Shown here piece by piece: positions 21,646 to 33,392 of a stretch of DNA of 64,000 nucleotides. The first letter of the stretch is position 1. The number at the start of each line of letters is the position of its first letter. Below the pieces are notes generated by a model. It saw only the letters and a program-made list of their open reading frames with translations. It was not told the DNA's origin and did not search any database. The DNA is from Larix kaempferi. Its lineage: Eukaryota; Streptophyta; Pinopsida; Pinales; Pinaceae. Position numbers and translations under genes: made by a program. Location of the stretch: positions 885,001 through 949,000 of the forward strand of contig BSBM01000809.1 of assembly GCA_027924585.1 (NCBI GenBank), written 5' to 3'.

Positions 21646-22030
21646 TGTTAGGAACCTATGTCAACCCTTCTCTTTACTATGCTAGTATATTGTTGTCGGA
21701 CGCATATGCTTTGTAAGTCGTCCCGTAGTATTTGTTGATCTGTAGTTTATATTAGCCCATAGTATTGACCCATAGTATTGGACGCATATGCTTTGTAAGT
21801 CATCCCGTAGTATTATATGTCCCATGGTTTTGACACATAGTATTGGGCATAGACTTAGTATATAAGTGTGTGTTGAGGTCATTGAAGCCACCGTGAAGTT
21901 AATTGTATTGAGCTTGCTCAAATGAGGTTGCCCCCTCGAAGTGGCCCGTGATCAATATAAAAGTGATTCTGTTCTATTATTTCTGATATCTCATGTATTT
22001 GCATTAATTAATTATTACAGGTTCATCACA
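21646..22030 (+). repeat. V 5' LTR
   Basis: 385 bp, from TGTTAGGAACC to GGTTCATCACA. It contains two copies of a phrase beginning GGACGCATATGCTTTGTAAG. It is 13 bp longer than the 3' LTR because of a tandem CCATAGTATTGAC-type duplication near 21,760-21,785. Confidence 0.92.
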
Positions 22031-22032
22031 TC

Positions 22033-22044
22033 TGGTATCAGATC
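22033..22044 (+). promoter_or_regulatory. Primer-binding site of V
   Basis: TGGTATCAGATC two bases after the LTR end, a match to the initiator tRNA-Met site over ten bases. Confidence 0.88.
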
Positions 22045-23089
22045 ACTTTCTTGGGCTCGCTGGGTGAAATTTCTGCCAATTTTTTTTTTTGCATCTGTTG
22101 TAGGTTCGGATTTGGGAATAATCCCTATCCGCTTAACTATGGGAAGTACTTGGGCATAAGCCCTAAAACTCATTGTGAGGAGTACCACAGGAACCCTGAA
22201 GTAGCTAGCCCATTGAGAGGACCTGCCAGCGAAAAGGGCAACGACCCCTACCTGATTGACTAGTTTCCACCCGTGAGGTAAACCAAGAGATGTCGTTTGT
22301 GGCAAAGCGGTTATCAGTTTTACCTGAGCCGTGGAGTGAGGGGTACTGCCCCAATACGCAAGCCATCAGATAGCATTGGTGGCCGAGTGAAACCCCTGAA
22401 CTGTTAGGAAGCCGCACATACCTGGGGTCCATATCTATTTTCAGTTGAACTGTTGCCGATCACTTCTGCTCCAGATCCAGCCGTTTTAGACCTATTCTGA
22501 AAGTCGTTCCAGATCCAGCCATTTTCGATCCCTTCTGTGCCGTTGCAGATCCATATGTTGCGGATCCCTTCTGCGCCGCTGTTGCCGATCCATTTCTGGA
22601 AAAAAAAAAAAGGTATAAAATTCAGTTTTTTCTCCATATCTCCCTTGTTTTCACTCTGTTTCCCTTAAAATTTTCGGGGAACCCCTGTCATTCCATTTTG
22701 CATCTTTCATTCCTGAGGACCCTATCCCCAATTCCCCTTCCCAAAGCCCGAAATCCCACATTTGTCTATTTTTAGGGTTTGCCATAACTTCCTCAGATTT
22801 CACCCAGTCACCTTCAAATTTTACCACAGAATTCCTTTCTGAATTATGCTTCTTTGTCCCTCTCTGCCAAATTTTATCATTCTATCACCCCGCTTATGAA
22901 ATCCCCCTTTTTGCTTTCTTGTCCTTTCGACAGTGTCCAAAATCTAGTCAAACCCCAATTACCCATCAGATTGTTTCCCCAATCCAAATTTCCCTTTACT
23001 AAATCAGCTTTTGTTTATGTTTTTCTACCCATTCCACCAAAAAAAAAAAAACCTGGTTATGGTTGTCACCCGTGCAGGAGCAAACACCA
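22045..23089 (+). other. Leader of V
   Basis: About 1 kb between PBS and Gag, without a supported ORF. Between about 22,447 and 22,600 short phrases such as CAGATCCAGCC, TTGCCGATC and GATCCCTTCTG recur five or more times. Two A-rich runs (about 22,600 and 23,040) flank the pyrimidine-rich rest. Confidence 0.65.
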
Positions 23090-23763
23090 TGGAGGAAGCA
23101 CTTGCAGCCATCCAAACCAAACTGTAAGATCTGGATGAAAAATTTCTCAGCCTCCATCTTCAGCATTCATCCATGAACAATAACCGACAGCCAGAATCTT
23201 TTGTAGCCACCGGGTTCTCTTCTTCCATCAATTTTCGTGGGCCAAAGCTTGATTTTCCTCGCTTCAATGGTACTGATCCGACTGGATGGATATACCGAGC
23301 AGAACAATATTTCAGTCTGCATAATACTTTTGATGTCAAGAAAGTTCCACTTGCATCCTTTCATTTGGAACAGGAAGCCCTTCAATGGTACCGTTGGTAC
23401 ATCAAAGCTCATCCCGAGCCAAATTGGACAGATTTTTTCCAACTCATTTTTCCACGATTTGGTCCTAGTGCTTTTGATGATTTCATAGGAGCACTCACTA
23501 AACTTCACCAAATTGGCACAGTGAGAGAGTATCAAACAGAATTTGAGAAATTGGCCAATCACACAGAAGGCTTGTCTGATGAATTCTACAGGAGTTGTTT
23601 TATCAGTGGTCTCAAGGATGAAATCCGCTCAGAGGTCAAAATGTTTTGTCCCAACACAATGATGGAAGTCCTAGGGTTGGCTAAGCTGGCCAAGGACAAG
23701 ATCGTAGCTCAACACCGCTCCAAACCCACCTTTGTTCCCTTCAGAAATATGGGTTCCCAATGA
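23090..23763 (+). pseudogene. V Gag (capsid)
   Basis: The probable start is the ATG at 23,090 (MEEALAAIQTKL), with a TAA soon after; the frame is then open from 23,173 to TGA at 23,761. Conserved Gag signals: FPRFNGTDPTGWIYRAEQYF, ALQWYRWY, FDDFIGALTKLHQIGTVREY, FEKLANHTEGLSDEFYRSCF and ISGLKDEIRSEV. This is the capsid-like retrotransposon Gag of plant gypsy elements, which forms the virus-like particle. The zinc knuckle follows in the same region after the stop. Confidence 0.88.
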
Positions 23764-23805
23764 CCTCCCATCACGCTTTCTCCTCAACCAACTCCTATCA
23801 AGCAT

Positions 23806-24620
23806 TTGTCTGAAATAGAAATGCAGGCACGTCGAGAAAAAGGGCTTTGCTATAATTGTGATGAGAAATTCACTCGAGGACATATATGTGTTCAACAAAA
23901 TATCTATCTCTTGGATGTGGATTCTCCGCCTGCCTTAGAACTTGGTGAAGAAGCTACAGATACAGTAGATGATCAGGTCGACATTCAACACCCGCCTGTT
24001 GACACCCCATCTCAGGACGACCCACCCGAGATCTCTCTCCATGTTGTAACCAGCATCACCACCCCACAAATAATGTGGGTCAGGGGATACTTCAAGAATC
24101 TCCCTCTTACCATACTCATTGATTCTAGTAGCGCTCATAACTTCATTGACCCTCGGATTGCCAAACAGGTTGATTGTTTTGTCAATCTTTGCTCCAACTT
24201 TGAAGTCATGGTTGCCAATGGGGGTACCTTACCTTGCAAGGGGAAGTGTCACAATGTGTGTATCTCTATGGAAGATTATAACCTACGCTCTGACATGTTT
24301 GCCTTGTCCTTAGGCGGATGTGATGTGGTTTTGGGTGTTCAATGGTTACGCACACTTGGCCCCATCTTATGGGATTTTGCTGAACTTTGGATGCAGTTTA
24401 AAGTCAATGGGGCACAACACAAATTTATGGGATTACAACCAGGGTCTCTCTGCATCATCAGTTCACATCGCCTGGAAAAAATCCTTAAGAAGAATTCACA
24501 TGGTGTCATCGCTCAGCTCAATTCCATTCAGATGCACCCATCAACAGTCTCCACTACTTCCTTGGATAGATATGCAGGTATCTTTGCTGAACCAATGCGC
24601 TTGCTGCCTTCAAGAGACCT
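23806..24620 (+). pseudogene. V nucleocapsid zinc knuckle, protease and RT start
   Basis: Zinc knuckle CYNCDEKFTRGHIC near residue 15 of the frame, then an acidic linker, then the retropepsin with ILIDSSSAHNFID. The usual active-site triplet D-S/T-G reads D-S-S here, so the catalytic Gly is lost. GCDVVLGVQWL closes the protease. The last part (YAGIFAEPMRLLPSR) is the lead-in to the RT domain, where the sequence breaks off at about 24,620. Confidence 0.85.
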
Positions 24621-24810
24621 TTCCGGTAAGAATTTAGCGACATCTACCTCTCAGCCGAAAATGATGGCTATTTTGCATGCAGTACAGAAGTGGCAGCCAT
24701 ACCTATTAGGGAATTATTTCTGCATCAAGACTGATCTCCCGAGTCTGGAAAATTTTCTGGAACAATGGGTCTCCTCCCCAACACACCTGAAATGGGTTAT
24801 CCCTATGTGA
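24621..24810 (+). pseudogene. V RNase H remnant joined to the RT lead-in
   Basis: The frame continues without break from the RT lead-in into RNase H residues: KMMAILHAVQKWQPYLLGNY, then IKTDLPSLENFLEQ and THLKW. All RT catalytic motifs, including YxDD, are missing, so about the whole RT is deleted at 24,620 or so. Confidence 0.82.
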
Positions 24811-25556
24811 TCACTTACAAGAAGGGTAAGGACAATATGGTGTAAGATGCTCCTTCTTGCACAATTGATGACCCAGTTTCTCTTACAGCTCTTTCTCTGC
24901 TTGTTCCAAATTGGTTGCAATATGTTCAACGGGGCTCTCTCTTCTATGAACTCCATACTTCTTCATCAACAAGGCAGTCTGGGTTCTGCAAAATGTATGA
25001 CTGGGAACAATGTAACTTCTTTTGGCAGGGACTAAAAATGACAATCCAACAGATGGTGGCTGACGATGATACTTTCCAAGTCAACAAGGGTGAAACGACA
25101 CTCCTTTTGGGATTGCTCAAACCCTTGCCCATCCCTACACAACTTTGGCCAACTATTTCTATGGATTTCCTAGCAGCGCTCTGGTGGTACAATACCACAT
25201 CTCAAAGGACACCATATGAAGCAGTGTATGGAAAAACACCGCCAGTTCTTCTTCCATACACCCTTAGTAGCTCCCCAGTTCAGGAAATTGACTCGGTTCT
25301 TCGAAACCGCGATCAGATTCTTCTCATTCTGCAGGACAATCTTCACATGGCCAGAATTCGCCTGAAACAACAAGCCGATCAGCACCGTTCTGAGCGCATT
25401 TTCCACGTAGCTGATAGGGTTCTTCTTCATCTACAGCTTTCCAAGCAATCCTCCTTGACACTCCAAAGGCATCAGTGGCCTGAAATGCAACCCGAGGATG
25501 CTACCAGGGAACCACTCCTTCAGATTCTGCAGCAATTTCTCCAACCAAAGCTTTGA
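24811..25556 (+). pseudogene. V integrase remnant without catalytic core
   Basis: Starts with the RNase H-integrase linker (YKKGKDNMV), passes the end of the zinc-binding region (NKGETT followed by GLLKPLPIPT and ISMDF), then jumps at about 25,180 to WWYNTT..RTPYEAVYGKTPP, which lies after the catalytic core. The core with its second Asp and Glu is gone. The C-terminal part (DNLHMARIRLKQQADQHR, FHVADRVLLHLQ) is retained up to TGA at 25,554. Confidence 0.82.
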
Positions 25557-25572
25557 GGACAAAGCTTTTTCT

Positions 25573-25585
25573 AAGGGAGAGGGGA
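25573..25585 (+). promoter_or_regulatory. Polypurine tract of V
   Basis: AAGGGAGAGGGGA directly before the TG of the 3' LTR. Confidence 0.92.
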
Positions 25586-25957
25586 TGTTAGAAACCTATG
25601 TCAACCCTTCTCTTTACTATGTTAGTATATTGTTGTTGGACGCATATGCTTTGTAAGTCGTCCCGTAGTATTTGTTGATCCGTAGTTTATATTAGCCCAT
25701 AGTATTGGACGCATATGCTTTGTAAGTCGTCCCGTAGTATTATATGTCCCATGGTTTTGACACATAGTATTGGGCATAGACTTAGTATATAAGTGTGTGT
25801 TGAGGTCATTGAAGCCACCATGAAGTTAATTGTATTGAGCTTGCTCAAAGGAGGTTGCCCCCTCGAAGTGGCCCGTGATCAATATAAAAGTGATTCTATT
25901 CTATTATTTTTGATATCTCGTGTATTTGCATTAATTAATTATTGTAGGTTTATCACA
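25586..25957 (+). repeat. V 3' LTR
   Basis: 372 bp, from TGTTAGAAACC to TTTATCACA, followed by the AATAT target duplication at 25,958-25,962 (left copy at 21,641-21,645). Confidence 0.92.
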
Positions 25958-25962
25958 AATAT

Positions 25963-26884
25963 TCATTGCTGGACCTGCATATCACTCATAATAAACTCAC
26001 AGGACCTTCAGGCACATATCCCAAGCATAACTTGTTGAGGCACAACACTCAACTTAGAGAGCTCAGAGCTCTCATTCACAAATTCTAATAATGATCAAAA
26101 GTTGTCAAATGGAGTTGGTTGGCTTATTTTATAAACTTCATGATGACCTGCTAAGCAAGTTCTTGGCTTGGTGACCTGTGAGAGTAGGTTACCCACTTTC
26201 CCATCCTACTCCAAAGCCATGAGGGCACATTTCTTGAGGATAATAGCAACTCTTGGCTTTGAAAACTTTCTTTCCTTTTCCTCCCTTCACTGAATTTGGC
26301 AAGTGCGCTTTAGGAAGCTTTTTCTGGATGTTGCTACTTTCATTCTGGCTACTTTTCCTATTATTTCCACTTTCTTTACTTTCCTTCTTTTCTGCTTTTG
26401 TCAGTTTTTCTGTTTGCTTTTGCCAGTTTCTAATTTGTTCTTTTTGCCTTGTTTCATCCATTGGATTTCTTGACTTTTATGAGACTTGCCATTAAGGCAA
26501 GAGTGGTCCACATGACCAAATTTGACCTCCTAGCCACATTATCACCACTTGACAATATTTATTAATAAAAATATTCCAACTCAAAATTAATTCAAACTTC
26601 AACATTTAATCAATTAATTAATTCTTGTGGTACAATTGCCTCAAAAATACCCCCTACTCCATTTTGGCAACATATTCCACATGGGTGCCCTCTTGGACCA
26701 CTTGCTCATTATCCATTAATTTTATTTATCAAAATTACCTTTAATAAATAAATTTGCCAATTTGTGAGACTTAGGCTAAAATTAATTCTAAGCAACTAGA
26801 ATTAATACCATTTAATTCCCTTAGGGGTTGATCTTTCCCCCTTTCAACCATGGTACTAGATGAGCCAAAATTGGGGACATGACA
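25963..26884 (-). repeat. X1 right LTR, second part
   Basis: Continues the right LTR after element V and its AATAT duplication (25,958-25,962) and ends GGGGACATGACA, followed by the GATAC duplication at 26,885-26,889. Both parts together give about 2.17 kb, matching the left LTR. Confidence 0.9.
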
Positions 26885-27568
26885 GATACCAAGGGTGCCA
26901 TGTTTCTGCATTCCTTTCAAGTATTTATTTTTCATTGGTGGGGATGTAGTATAATGGTTGAGAACAAATTAAATAGATACATTTCTAACATGTTAAGCAA
27001 CTATTCATGTCAAGTGTCATAGGTGAATAGGAAAGGTCATGAGGAGTCCAAGAGACACCTTGGGAATACAAACCCAAGGGTCAGCTCATTGTATAAATTG
27101 TACATTTGATTAATGAGAATATGTTCTTTAACGCCTATCTTCTTTTATTTTTTTGGTTTATTATTTTCTTTGTTGGGTTTATGCCTGGTTTCCTTATTGG
27201 ACACCTAACAGTGGTATCAAAGCTACAAGATAAATCTTGCTTAACGTCCATATTCTCTACTCCTTGCCTCTTCTGGCATAGTTTTTTGCAGCTATTAGTT
27301 TTGCAGGTAATGCTCTTTTTTCATTCACTTGTTGCCTGTCCCTCTGTCCGTACTAGAAACCATAACCCTAATTATCCTGCACGTGAATTGTTTGATCATC
27401 TATGGGTGTGTTCACTCTATTCGAGCTATTGCTAATATTTTTTTTCTGTCGTGACCACCAACCTTTGCATAGAAGTACCAACCCTCTTCTCCTACAACCC
27501 TAATCTATGGTCTCTTTTCACATACTCCTGTGTGGCATTCAAATTTTATTACAAGAATACCATATCTA
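26885..27568 (+). mobile_element. W: LTR end, PBS and leader of an older element
   Basis: An LTR end ACACCTAACA at 27,210 is followed after one base by TGGTATCAAAGC (27,212-27,223), an initiator tRNA-Met-type PBS, so this is a + strand LTR element. About 325 bp of LTR lie right of X1; the rest of the LTR should lie left of 14,972, because X1 is inserted in it. The leader (27,224-27,568) shows no Gag before X2 interrupts it. The class cannot be told. The remainder must lie right of the window. Confidence 0.65.
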
Positions 27569-29073
27569 TGTAATATCCCCAATCCGATTTATGGATATAT
27601 TTACTCAATTACAAAAGACCAAGTCAGATAAATTCCAAAAATTGTAGCTAGAATTAAACTAGAATTGACAGAACTAGTGTTAAGCACAATTAGACCTCCC
27701 AAATTCTTCCCAATATGGACTTTAGAATATGATATGTCTTAGGGACAGTAAGCAGCAAGCTAAATCAGAATCCCAAGCTAATGACCCCAGGATTTATGTG
27801 GAACCCAAAGGCTTATGGTGCAGATATAGAGGTGGTTGGCCTATATCTACCCCAAAATACTATGACACAACAATTACAGAGGTTTGGAAGCAATTTTATA
27901 GACTTGGGGAGATTAGGAAGACAAGTGTGCTATTGGGACTACTCAACTATGAGATTTCCAAAGGAAATCAAGTGACCCTAGAGGCTTGTGAATCTATGAT
28001 ATCGGGATTGATATTGATTCATCATAGTCTTAATAATCTACAACAACTCACATAATCAAAATTGGACAGATAGAATATGATTAACTGCATTAAAACTGGA
28101 AAATAGCTAGATTTGGCATTGTAACGAGCATAGGGTGAGTAAATCGTTAACAATAACAGTTTTATTGCAGAACTAAGAGAAACATGATATCATTAATTTG
28201 TATAATATTTCATAGACATTACAGAGCTGTAATAATAGCAGCAATCACTCACTAATATGCTCCCCTCCTTGGGAAATTACAAAGCAAAACAATAGTCACA
28301 ATAAAAACCAGTACATTCACTCACTGAAGAACAAGAGTGCGCTATATTGGAGAAGTCTTGGATCTGAAATAACATGAAATGACCAACAATAAACTCAATT
28401 ATAATGGTTGAATTCCATTCTCCTCAAACTCTAGCCGAACTCTCAACTAGCTGGTGACAGTAGGGGCACATCTCCCAATTGATTGACAAGGGGCACATCT
28501 CCCAAGTCTAAAGAAGCTTCAAGCTCTCTAATTCAAATGCTCATACTGAAAAAATATGTGAAATGGAGTGCTCATGCTTCTTTTATAAACATCAGGTAGC
28601 TTTGGCCTCCTTCTAGAATTTTTTCCAAAACTTATAATAAAATTTGAATAATATGAGATAATAATCACCCATGACACATTAAGATCCTTTCTAATGTTAT
28701 TTTACTAAGTAAAACATTTACCATCCTTGAAATTCGAATTAGAAGTGCTTAGCTTGATTTTTGGGTGAGTTATACCATCATGTGGACCCACTCTATCCTC
28801 AAATGTGCCCTCAGTGGATAAATTTGGACCTTGTAGATTTTATGGATGTTGCTAATCCTTCTTGAGTTGCACAAATCAGGAAACTTATATCTTTTCTACT
28901 TTTGAGCTTCTTTCCTGCTTTTGAGAACTTTCCTACTTTTCTACCTCTTTTTTGCTTTTACTGTTGCTTTCCACCTTTTCTTCTTTATTGCTTCTTTCTT
29001 GCTTTATGCTCGAGTTTCCTTGTTGGTTGACAACTCATAGATCCATCCTTAGCTCCTTATGCGCTCTCATGAT
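27569..29073 (-). repeat. X2 left LTR, first part
   Basis: From TGTAATATCCCC to the Copia-B insertion after ATGAT. Noncoding, with frequent pyrimidine-rich stretches like the X1 LTR (for example near 28,880-29,010). Confidence 0.75.
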
Positions 29074-30591
29074 TTCTGAAATTTGGTTGAGATTGGATAT
29101 TTAATTCTTTTAGATGTAGAGACTTGAAGTAATGAGACAATTCAATCCATGAAATTCATACATCCATAACACAAGATATACCCTAGGAAAAATCATCAAA
29201 ATTATGAGAACAAAAAACCCAACAATTCTTCTCAATATAATATAATATAATGGATAGCTGAGAATGATTTCTTTTACAACATAGCAGATTGCTTTCAAAA
29301 TATAATAAATCACCAAACACTCTTGGTGAAGATATGAAAGCAATGGAGAAGAGAGATCAATCGGATGTGTGCCCAGCACAACAATAACAAGCATGGACAA
29401 TACCCTGCACAAAGAGAAGTGCCTTGCCTTCAATGGAGAAGAGAATTCACTTCACATTGGATTCATCAATATCATATAACATATGTATACATTCTTATCT
29501 TCTATTTTTAACTTCTAAATTCAAGATGAAATCGCCCTCAAACTGGATGTATTAATCTTGCATGCAGAGGTGTGCCCCACTTCTCATGCAATTCTTTATC
29601 TCACTGAGTTGTCACTTAGGATGAATTCACCTCTTAACTGAAAGCTTTCCCACTTAGTTAGGTGGCTAACTTAAGTGTCGACATGCAAGTGTCACAACTC
29701 ACGTGTCATATTTTAGTTTAACATAAGTGTCGTCATGCAATAATACTTAGTTAACTAGATCTTCATTGTTGTCACTTAGTTACCTCTCTGTAACTGAAGT
29801 GTTGTCTTTTAGTTCAACTAAAGTGAAAACAATTTAGTTAACTAGTCCTTCTTATTTAACACTTAGTTAATTGAAATCGTGTTGATTGATTTACTTGAAG
29901 TGACCACTGTGAGTTCTTTAGTTAATTGATGCATATATTTAACCGATGCTTTAACTGAACCATTGATACTTAACTGAAGCTTTATAATTGAATATTTAAC
30001 CATTTGAGTTCTCTTTAATTAGTTGAAGTGTCTGCATGGGAAATTTCGAATTCCCTTGATCTCTATGCTTTATCTTTTATTTATTTATCTCTTACTGCAG
30101 GGTCAATATGCGTTAACTTTAATTATCCATCACATTACATTATACTAAGAAGAATTATCGATTGTTGTGATCATATTATATTATTCTGGACCAAATGATC
30201 ATATGCTAAAGTAATTCACTTTAGAGGTGATCAATCTCTAAAGGAGACTTAATAGCAACTGGTGATCATGGTTAATAATACATCACACAACATTAAATGC
30301 TTTTAACAAGTAAAACATGACCTTTATACGGAAGTTCCACCTCTAGATGGGAGGTCCATATCATGGATACCTTTATACAGAAGGTTCACATGATAATCAT
30401 GACTTGACACATAAGTCTGGATTCTTGTCCAACAAGACTTTACAACATCATTACTTTGATCAAGTACCTCTATACGGGAGGGATAACCTTTACACGGAAG
30501 AAAATCAAAGTGCTCACCTCTATAGAGGAGGATAAATCTTGGCTGTAAAATATTGGTTTGGAGAATGTCTCCCGATGTTGCATATTTAACA
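29074..30591 (-). repeat. Copia-B left LTR (3' LTR)
   Basis: About 1.52 kb, clearly alignable with the right LTR, for example the AATTCAATCCATGAAATTCA phrase and the repeated TTTATACGGAAG/CTCTATACGGGAGG phrases near the inner end. Recurrent TTAGTT/TTAACTGAAG motifs lie between about 29,640 and 30,020. Confidence 0.92.
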
Positions 30592-30610
30592 CTCCCTCTC
30601 AACGAGGGAG
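30592..30610 (-). promoter_or_regulatory. Polypurine tract of Copia-B
   Basis: On the minus strand CCCTCGTTGAGAGGGAG directly before the LTR start TGTTAAATATG. Confidence 0.82.
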
Positions 30611-30639
30611 GCATTCTATTCCATACCAAGATTGTCTCG

Positions 30640-32128
30640 GAAGTACCTAAACTTTGTCACTGATAGAGGCTTTGTTAACACATCTTCAATCTTCTCATCA
30701 ATAGCAATGTACTGAGGTTTCATTGTTGTACCATGTCTCAGATGAAGTGATACTTCATTTCAATGTGCTTCGACTTGTCATGAAACACTAGGTTTTCAGA
30801 AATCTTGATGCAACTCAGATTGTCACACCTAATAACTGTAGTCTCAATATTTTCAACGAACAACCCTATAAGTAGATTTATGAGCCACACTACTTCTCGA
30901 CAGGAAACACTAGCAGCTATGTATTCTGCTTCGGTAGTTTTCTAAGCTATGGATCCCTACTTCCTACTGGACCAAGATAATATAGATGGTCCTAGGATAT
31001 AAATGTAGCCAGATGTACTCTTACGGTCCACAATGCTTCCTCCCTAGTCCGAGTCTGTATAACCAAGTAACATGACTCCTCTGCTAGAGGCATATCTGAG
31101 TCCATATGAAATTGTATCTCGAAGGTACCTAAGCACATGCTTAGCAGCTGTCCAGTTTCTGTGTCTCGGATCATACATAAATTGACTCATAATGCTCACG
31201 GCATAACATATATCAAGCCTCAAACGTATCAAGTACATTAGCAATCCTATAAGCTATCTATAAAAAGTGGGATCTATTGGATCTGATCCATATCCTGACT
31301 CATGAAGTTTCCTTAAATTGGAAACCATTGGTGTATTCATAGATTTCCAATCTATCATTCCAAACCTGCCCAATATATCCACAGTTTACTTCCCTTAAGA
31401 TAGAAAAATTCCATCTTTTCTTTGTCAGATCTCAAGCCCAAGAAAGTAGTGCATTAGACCTAAGTATTTCACCTCGAACTCTAAGGTGAGCTCCATGTTG
31501 CACCAAGCAATCAGATGTTCCTCTCTAGTGAGAAACAAATCATCAACATACAAAACCAATATCAACGGTTGGTTCTTCACTACTTTGAAGTACAAATTTG
31601 GATCAACTTCACTCTTACAAAAACCCAGTTTCTGAAGGTAGCTATGAATTCTGGAGTACCAAGCCTTGGGGGCTTGCTTAAGCCCATATAGAGGTTTCTT
31701 TAGCTTGCAAACATGGGACTCCTTCCCATGCACCAAAAATCCTTCAGGATGATGATTATAAACCTCTTCCTCAACCTCACCATTCAGGAAGGTTGTATTC
31801 ACATCCATCTGGTGAAGTTTCCATCCTAGAACAGATGCAAGTGCAATCATTGGTCAGATTGTGGTGTACCTTGCCACGGGGGAAAAGGTCTCATCATAAT
31901 CGATGCCTTCTTTCTAAGAGAAACCTCTGGAAAAAAAAATTCTTTATACTTCTGAATTCTACCATCCACGGCATGCTTTATCTTGTAAATCCATATGGAA
32001 GTCACAATGGACTTCCCGTCAGGTTTGGGAACAACCTCCCAAACATCATTCTTCATTATAGAGTTGTACTCTTTTGTCATTGCATCTTTCCAAAATTGTT
32101 TCTTTGCATCTTCTTCATATGAGGATGG
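30640..32128 (-). pseudogene. Copia-B reverse transcriptase and RNase H
   Basis: RT pieces at 31,847-32,080 (MKNDVWEVVPKPDGKSIVTS, WIYKIKHAVDG) and 31,425-31,850 ([19 protein letters not shown] and the catalytic LYVDDLFLT). Connection and RNase H follow at 31,044-31,244 (RLRLDICYAVSIMSQFM) down to about 30,650, where the STAEAEY-like and SKHIEMKYHFI-like copia RNase H motifs can be read with stops between them. At least five frame breaks separate the pieces. It copied the element RNA and removed it from the hybrid. Confidence 0.85.
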
Positions 32129-33392
32129 TTATGAATCATTGATGTGACTCATCAGTGCAACATACCCTGAATATCTATCAAGTTGCTTGTGCTCTTTGGA
32201 TGAGCCTGTTGGTGATCCATGTTTCTCTGCATTTTGTAAGATGTCTCGGCACCAAGCGGATCTTATTTTAGAGGGAATTTCATCAGGTGGCCTCTCAACC
32301 AGTTCTACTGGTTCTTCAGGAGCCAACAAATATGAGGCTTCTTTTGGTTTCTCCCTCTCAAACTCCGAAGGGGGAGAATCAAACTCGGGATCCTCCACAT
32401 CTAAATCACATTGAATCTCTTTCGATCTTTTGAAAGAAGCTTCCTCATGGAAGGTGACATCTCTCCTGAATTCAATGTGTCTCTCACCAAGTACATATAT
32501 TCAGTATGATTTGGATGACTCGCTATAACCCAGAAAGGTTTCTTTCTTTCCAGAAGGCTCCATATCTATTCTCTTTTATTTTGGCACATGAATGTATACC
32601 GATCTCCTGAAGATCCTCAAGTGTGGGATGTCTGGCTTCTCACCAGTAAACACTTCTTCTGGTGTCTTATCATCTAGAATGGCACGTGGGATTCTATTAT
32701 GGATGTAAACAATTGTACAGGTGACTTCTGCCCATAATAAGGTAGATATATCTTGATCATGCATCATGGATTTTGCAGCCTCACATATGGTTCTATTCTT
32801 CCTTTCGGCAACCCCATTTTGCTGAGGGATGTAAGGTACTGATAACTATATACATATTCCTGCATCACTACATAGCTCATTAAATGCATGTGAATCAAAT
32901 TCACCTCCATTATTAGAATTTAATGCACGAATGTTATTTTCTTTCTGATTTTCAACTAGGGCTTTAAACTCTTTAAATTTGCTAAGAGTTTCACTTTTAT
33001 CCTTCATGAAATAAATCCATGACTTCCTAGAAAAATCATCTATGAACAATACATAATATAAGAAGCCACTTAGGGGGGGGATGACATGGGACCACATACA
33101 TCAAAATGTATTAAATCTAAAATCCCTTTAGATCTAGTAGAACTTCTAGAAAAACTATTATTAACATTCTTCCCAAGTGCACAACCCCGACATACACTAT
33201 CATGCTCAAAATCAAATACGGGAATACCTTTTACCATATTTTGAAGTCCTGGTAGTGCTTTCTAGTGTAGATGTCCAATCCTTCAGTGCCATAGCTTGCA
33301 TGGACTGATAGTGTGGTGAACCATAGCTTGAATGTACTTCCTGGGTACCTTGTAGAGTCCTCCCTCTCAAAATCCAATCATAGCAACATATT
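32129..33392 (-). pseudogene. Copia-B integrase and C-terminal linker
   Basis: Core at 32,846-33,097 with FIDDFSRKSWIYFMKD (first Asp kept). The second catalytic motif reads SNNGGEF where SDNGGEF is usual, so the Asp is lost. The region around 32,770-32,840 still shows the QNGVAERK-type motif with changes. 32,576-32,767 carries MHDQDISTLLWAEV and TPEEVFTGEKPDIPHLRIF. 32,129-32,398 is the acidic linker before RT. Several frame breaks. Confidence 0.83.

Larger units (their letters stand above)
21646..25957 (+). mobile_element. V: Ty3/gypsy chromovirus-like element with two internal deletions
   Basis: A 4.3-kb element with LTRs of 385 and 372 bp, PBS and PPT, flanked by AATAT on both sides and inserted in the right LTR of X1. 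Internal order: long leader, Gag, zinc knuckle and protease, then a jump from the start of RT straight to RNase H, then integrase lacking its catalytic core. Autonomous relatives would have a full RT and integrase. The Gag pattern and the zinc knuckle CYNCDEKFTRGHIC suggest a plant chromovirus such as Reina or a relative; the clade is inferred. By eye the LTRs differ at about 13 aligned positions, nearly all transitions, so it inserted fairly recently. Confidence 0.9.
14977..26884 (-). mobile_element. X1: LTR retrotransposon without recognisable pol (LARD-like)
   Basis: Two LTRs of about 2.18 kb flank a 3.2-kb internal region with a PBS and PPT on the minus strand. The right LTR is split by element V. 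Without V and its 5-bp duplication the element is about 7.6 kb. GATAC flanks both sides. No gag-pol domain could be recognised, only acidic, coiled-coil-like ORF pieces, so it probably depended on enzymes of another element. X2 (27,569 on) shares the terminal sequences and the PPT neighbourhood, so X1 belongs to a family. Confidence 0.88.

Noticed and set aside
26937-27000. GGGGATGTAGTATAATGGTTGAG resembles the 5' part of a tRNA
   Set aside because: No B box follows at tRNA distance, and the stretch belongs to the W LTR.
29101-30540. Open frames within the Copia-B LTRs (for example 30,324-30,629)
   Set aside because: They consist of repeated CTCTATACGGGAGG-type phrases, and the other LTR breaks the frame.
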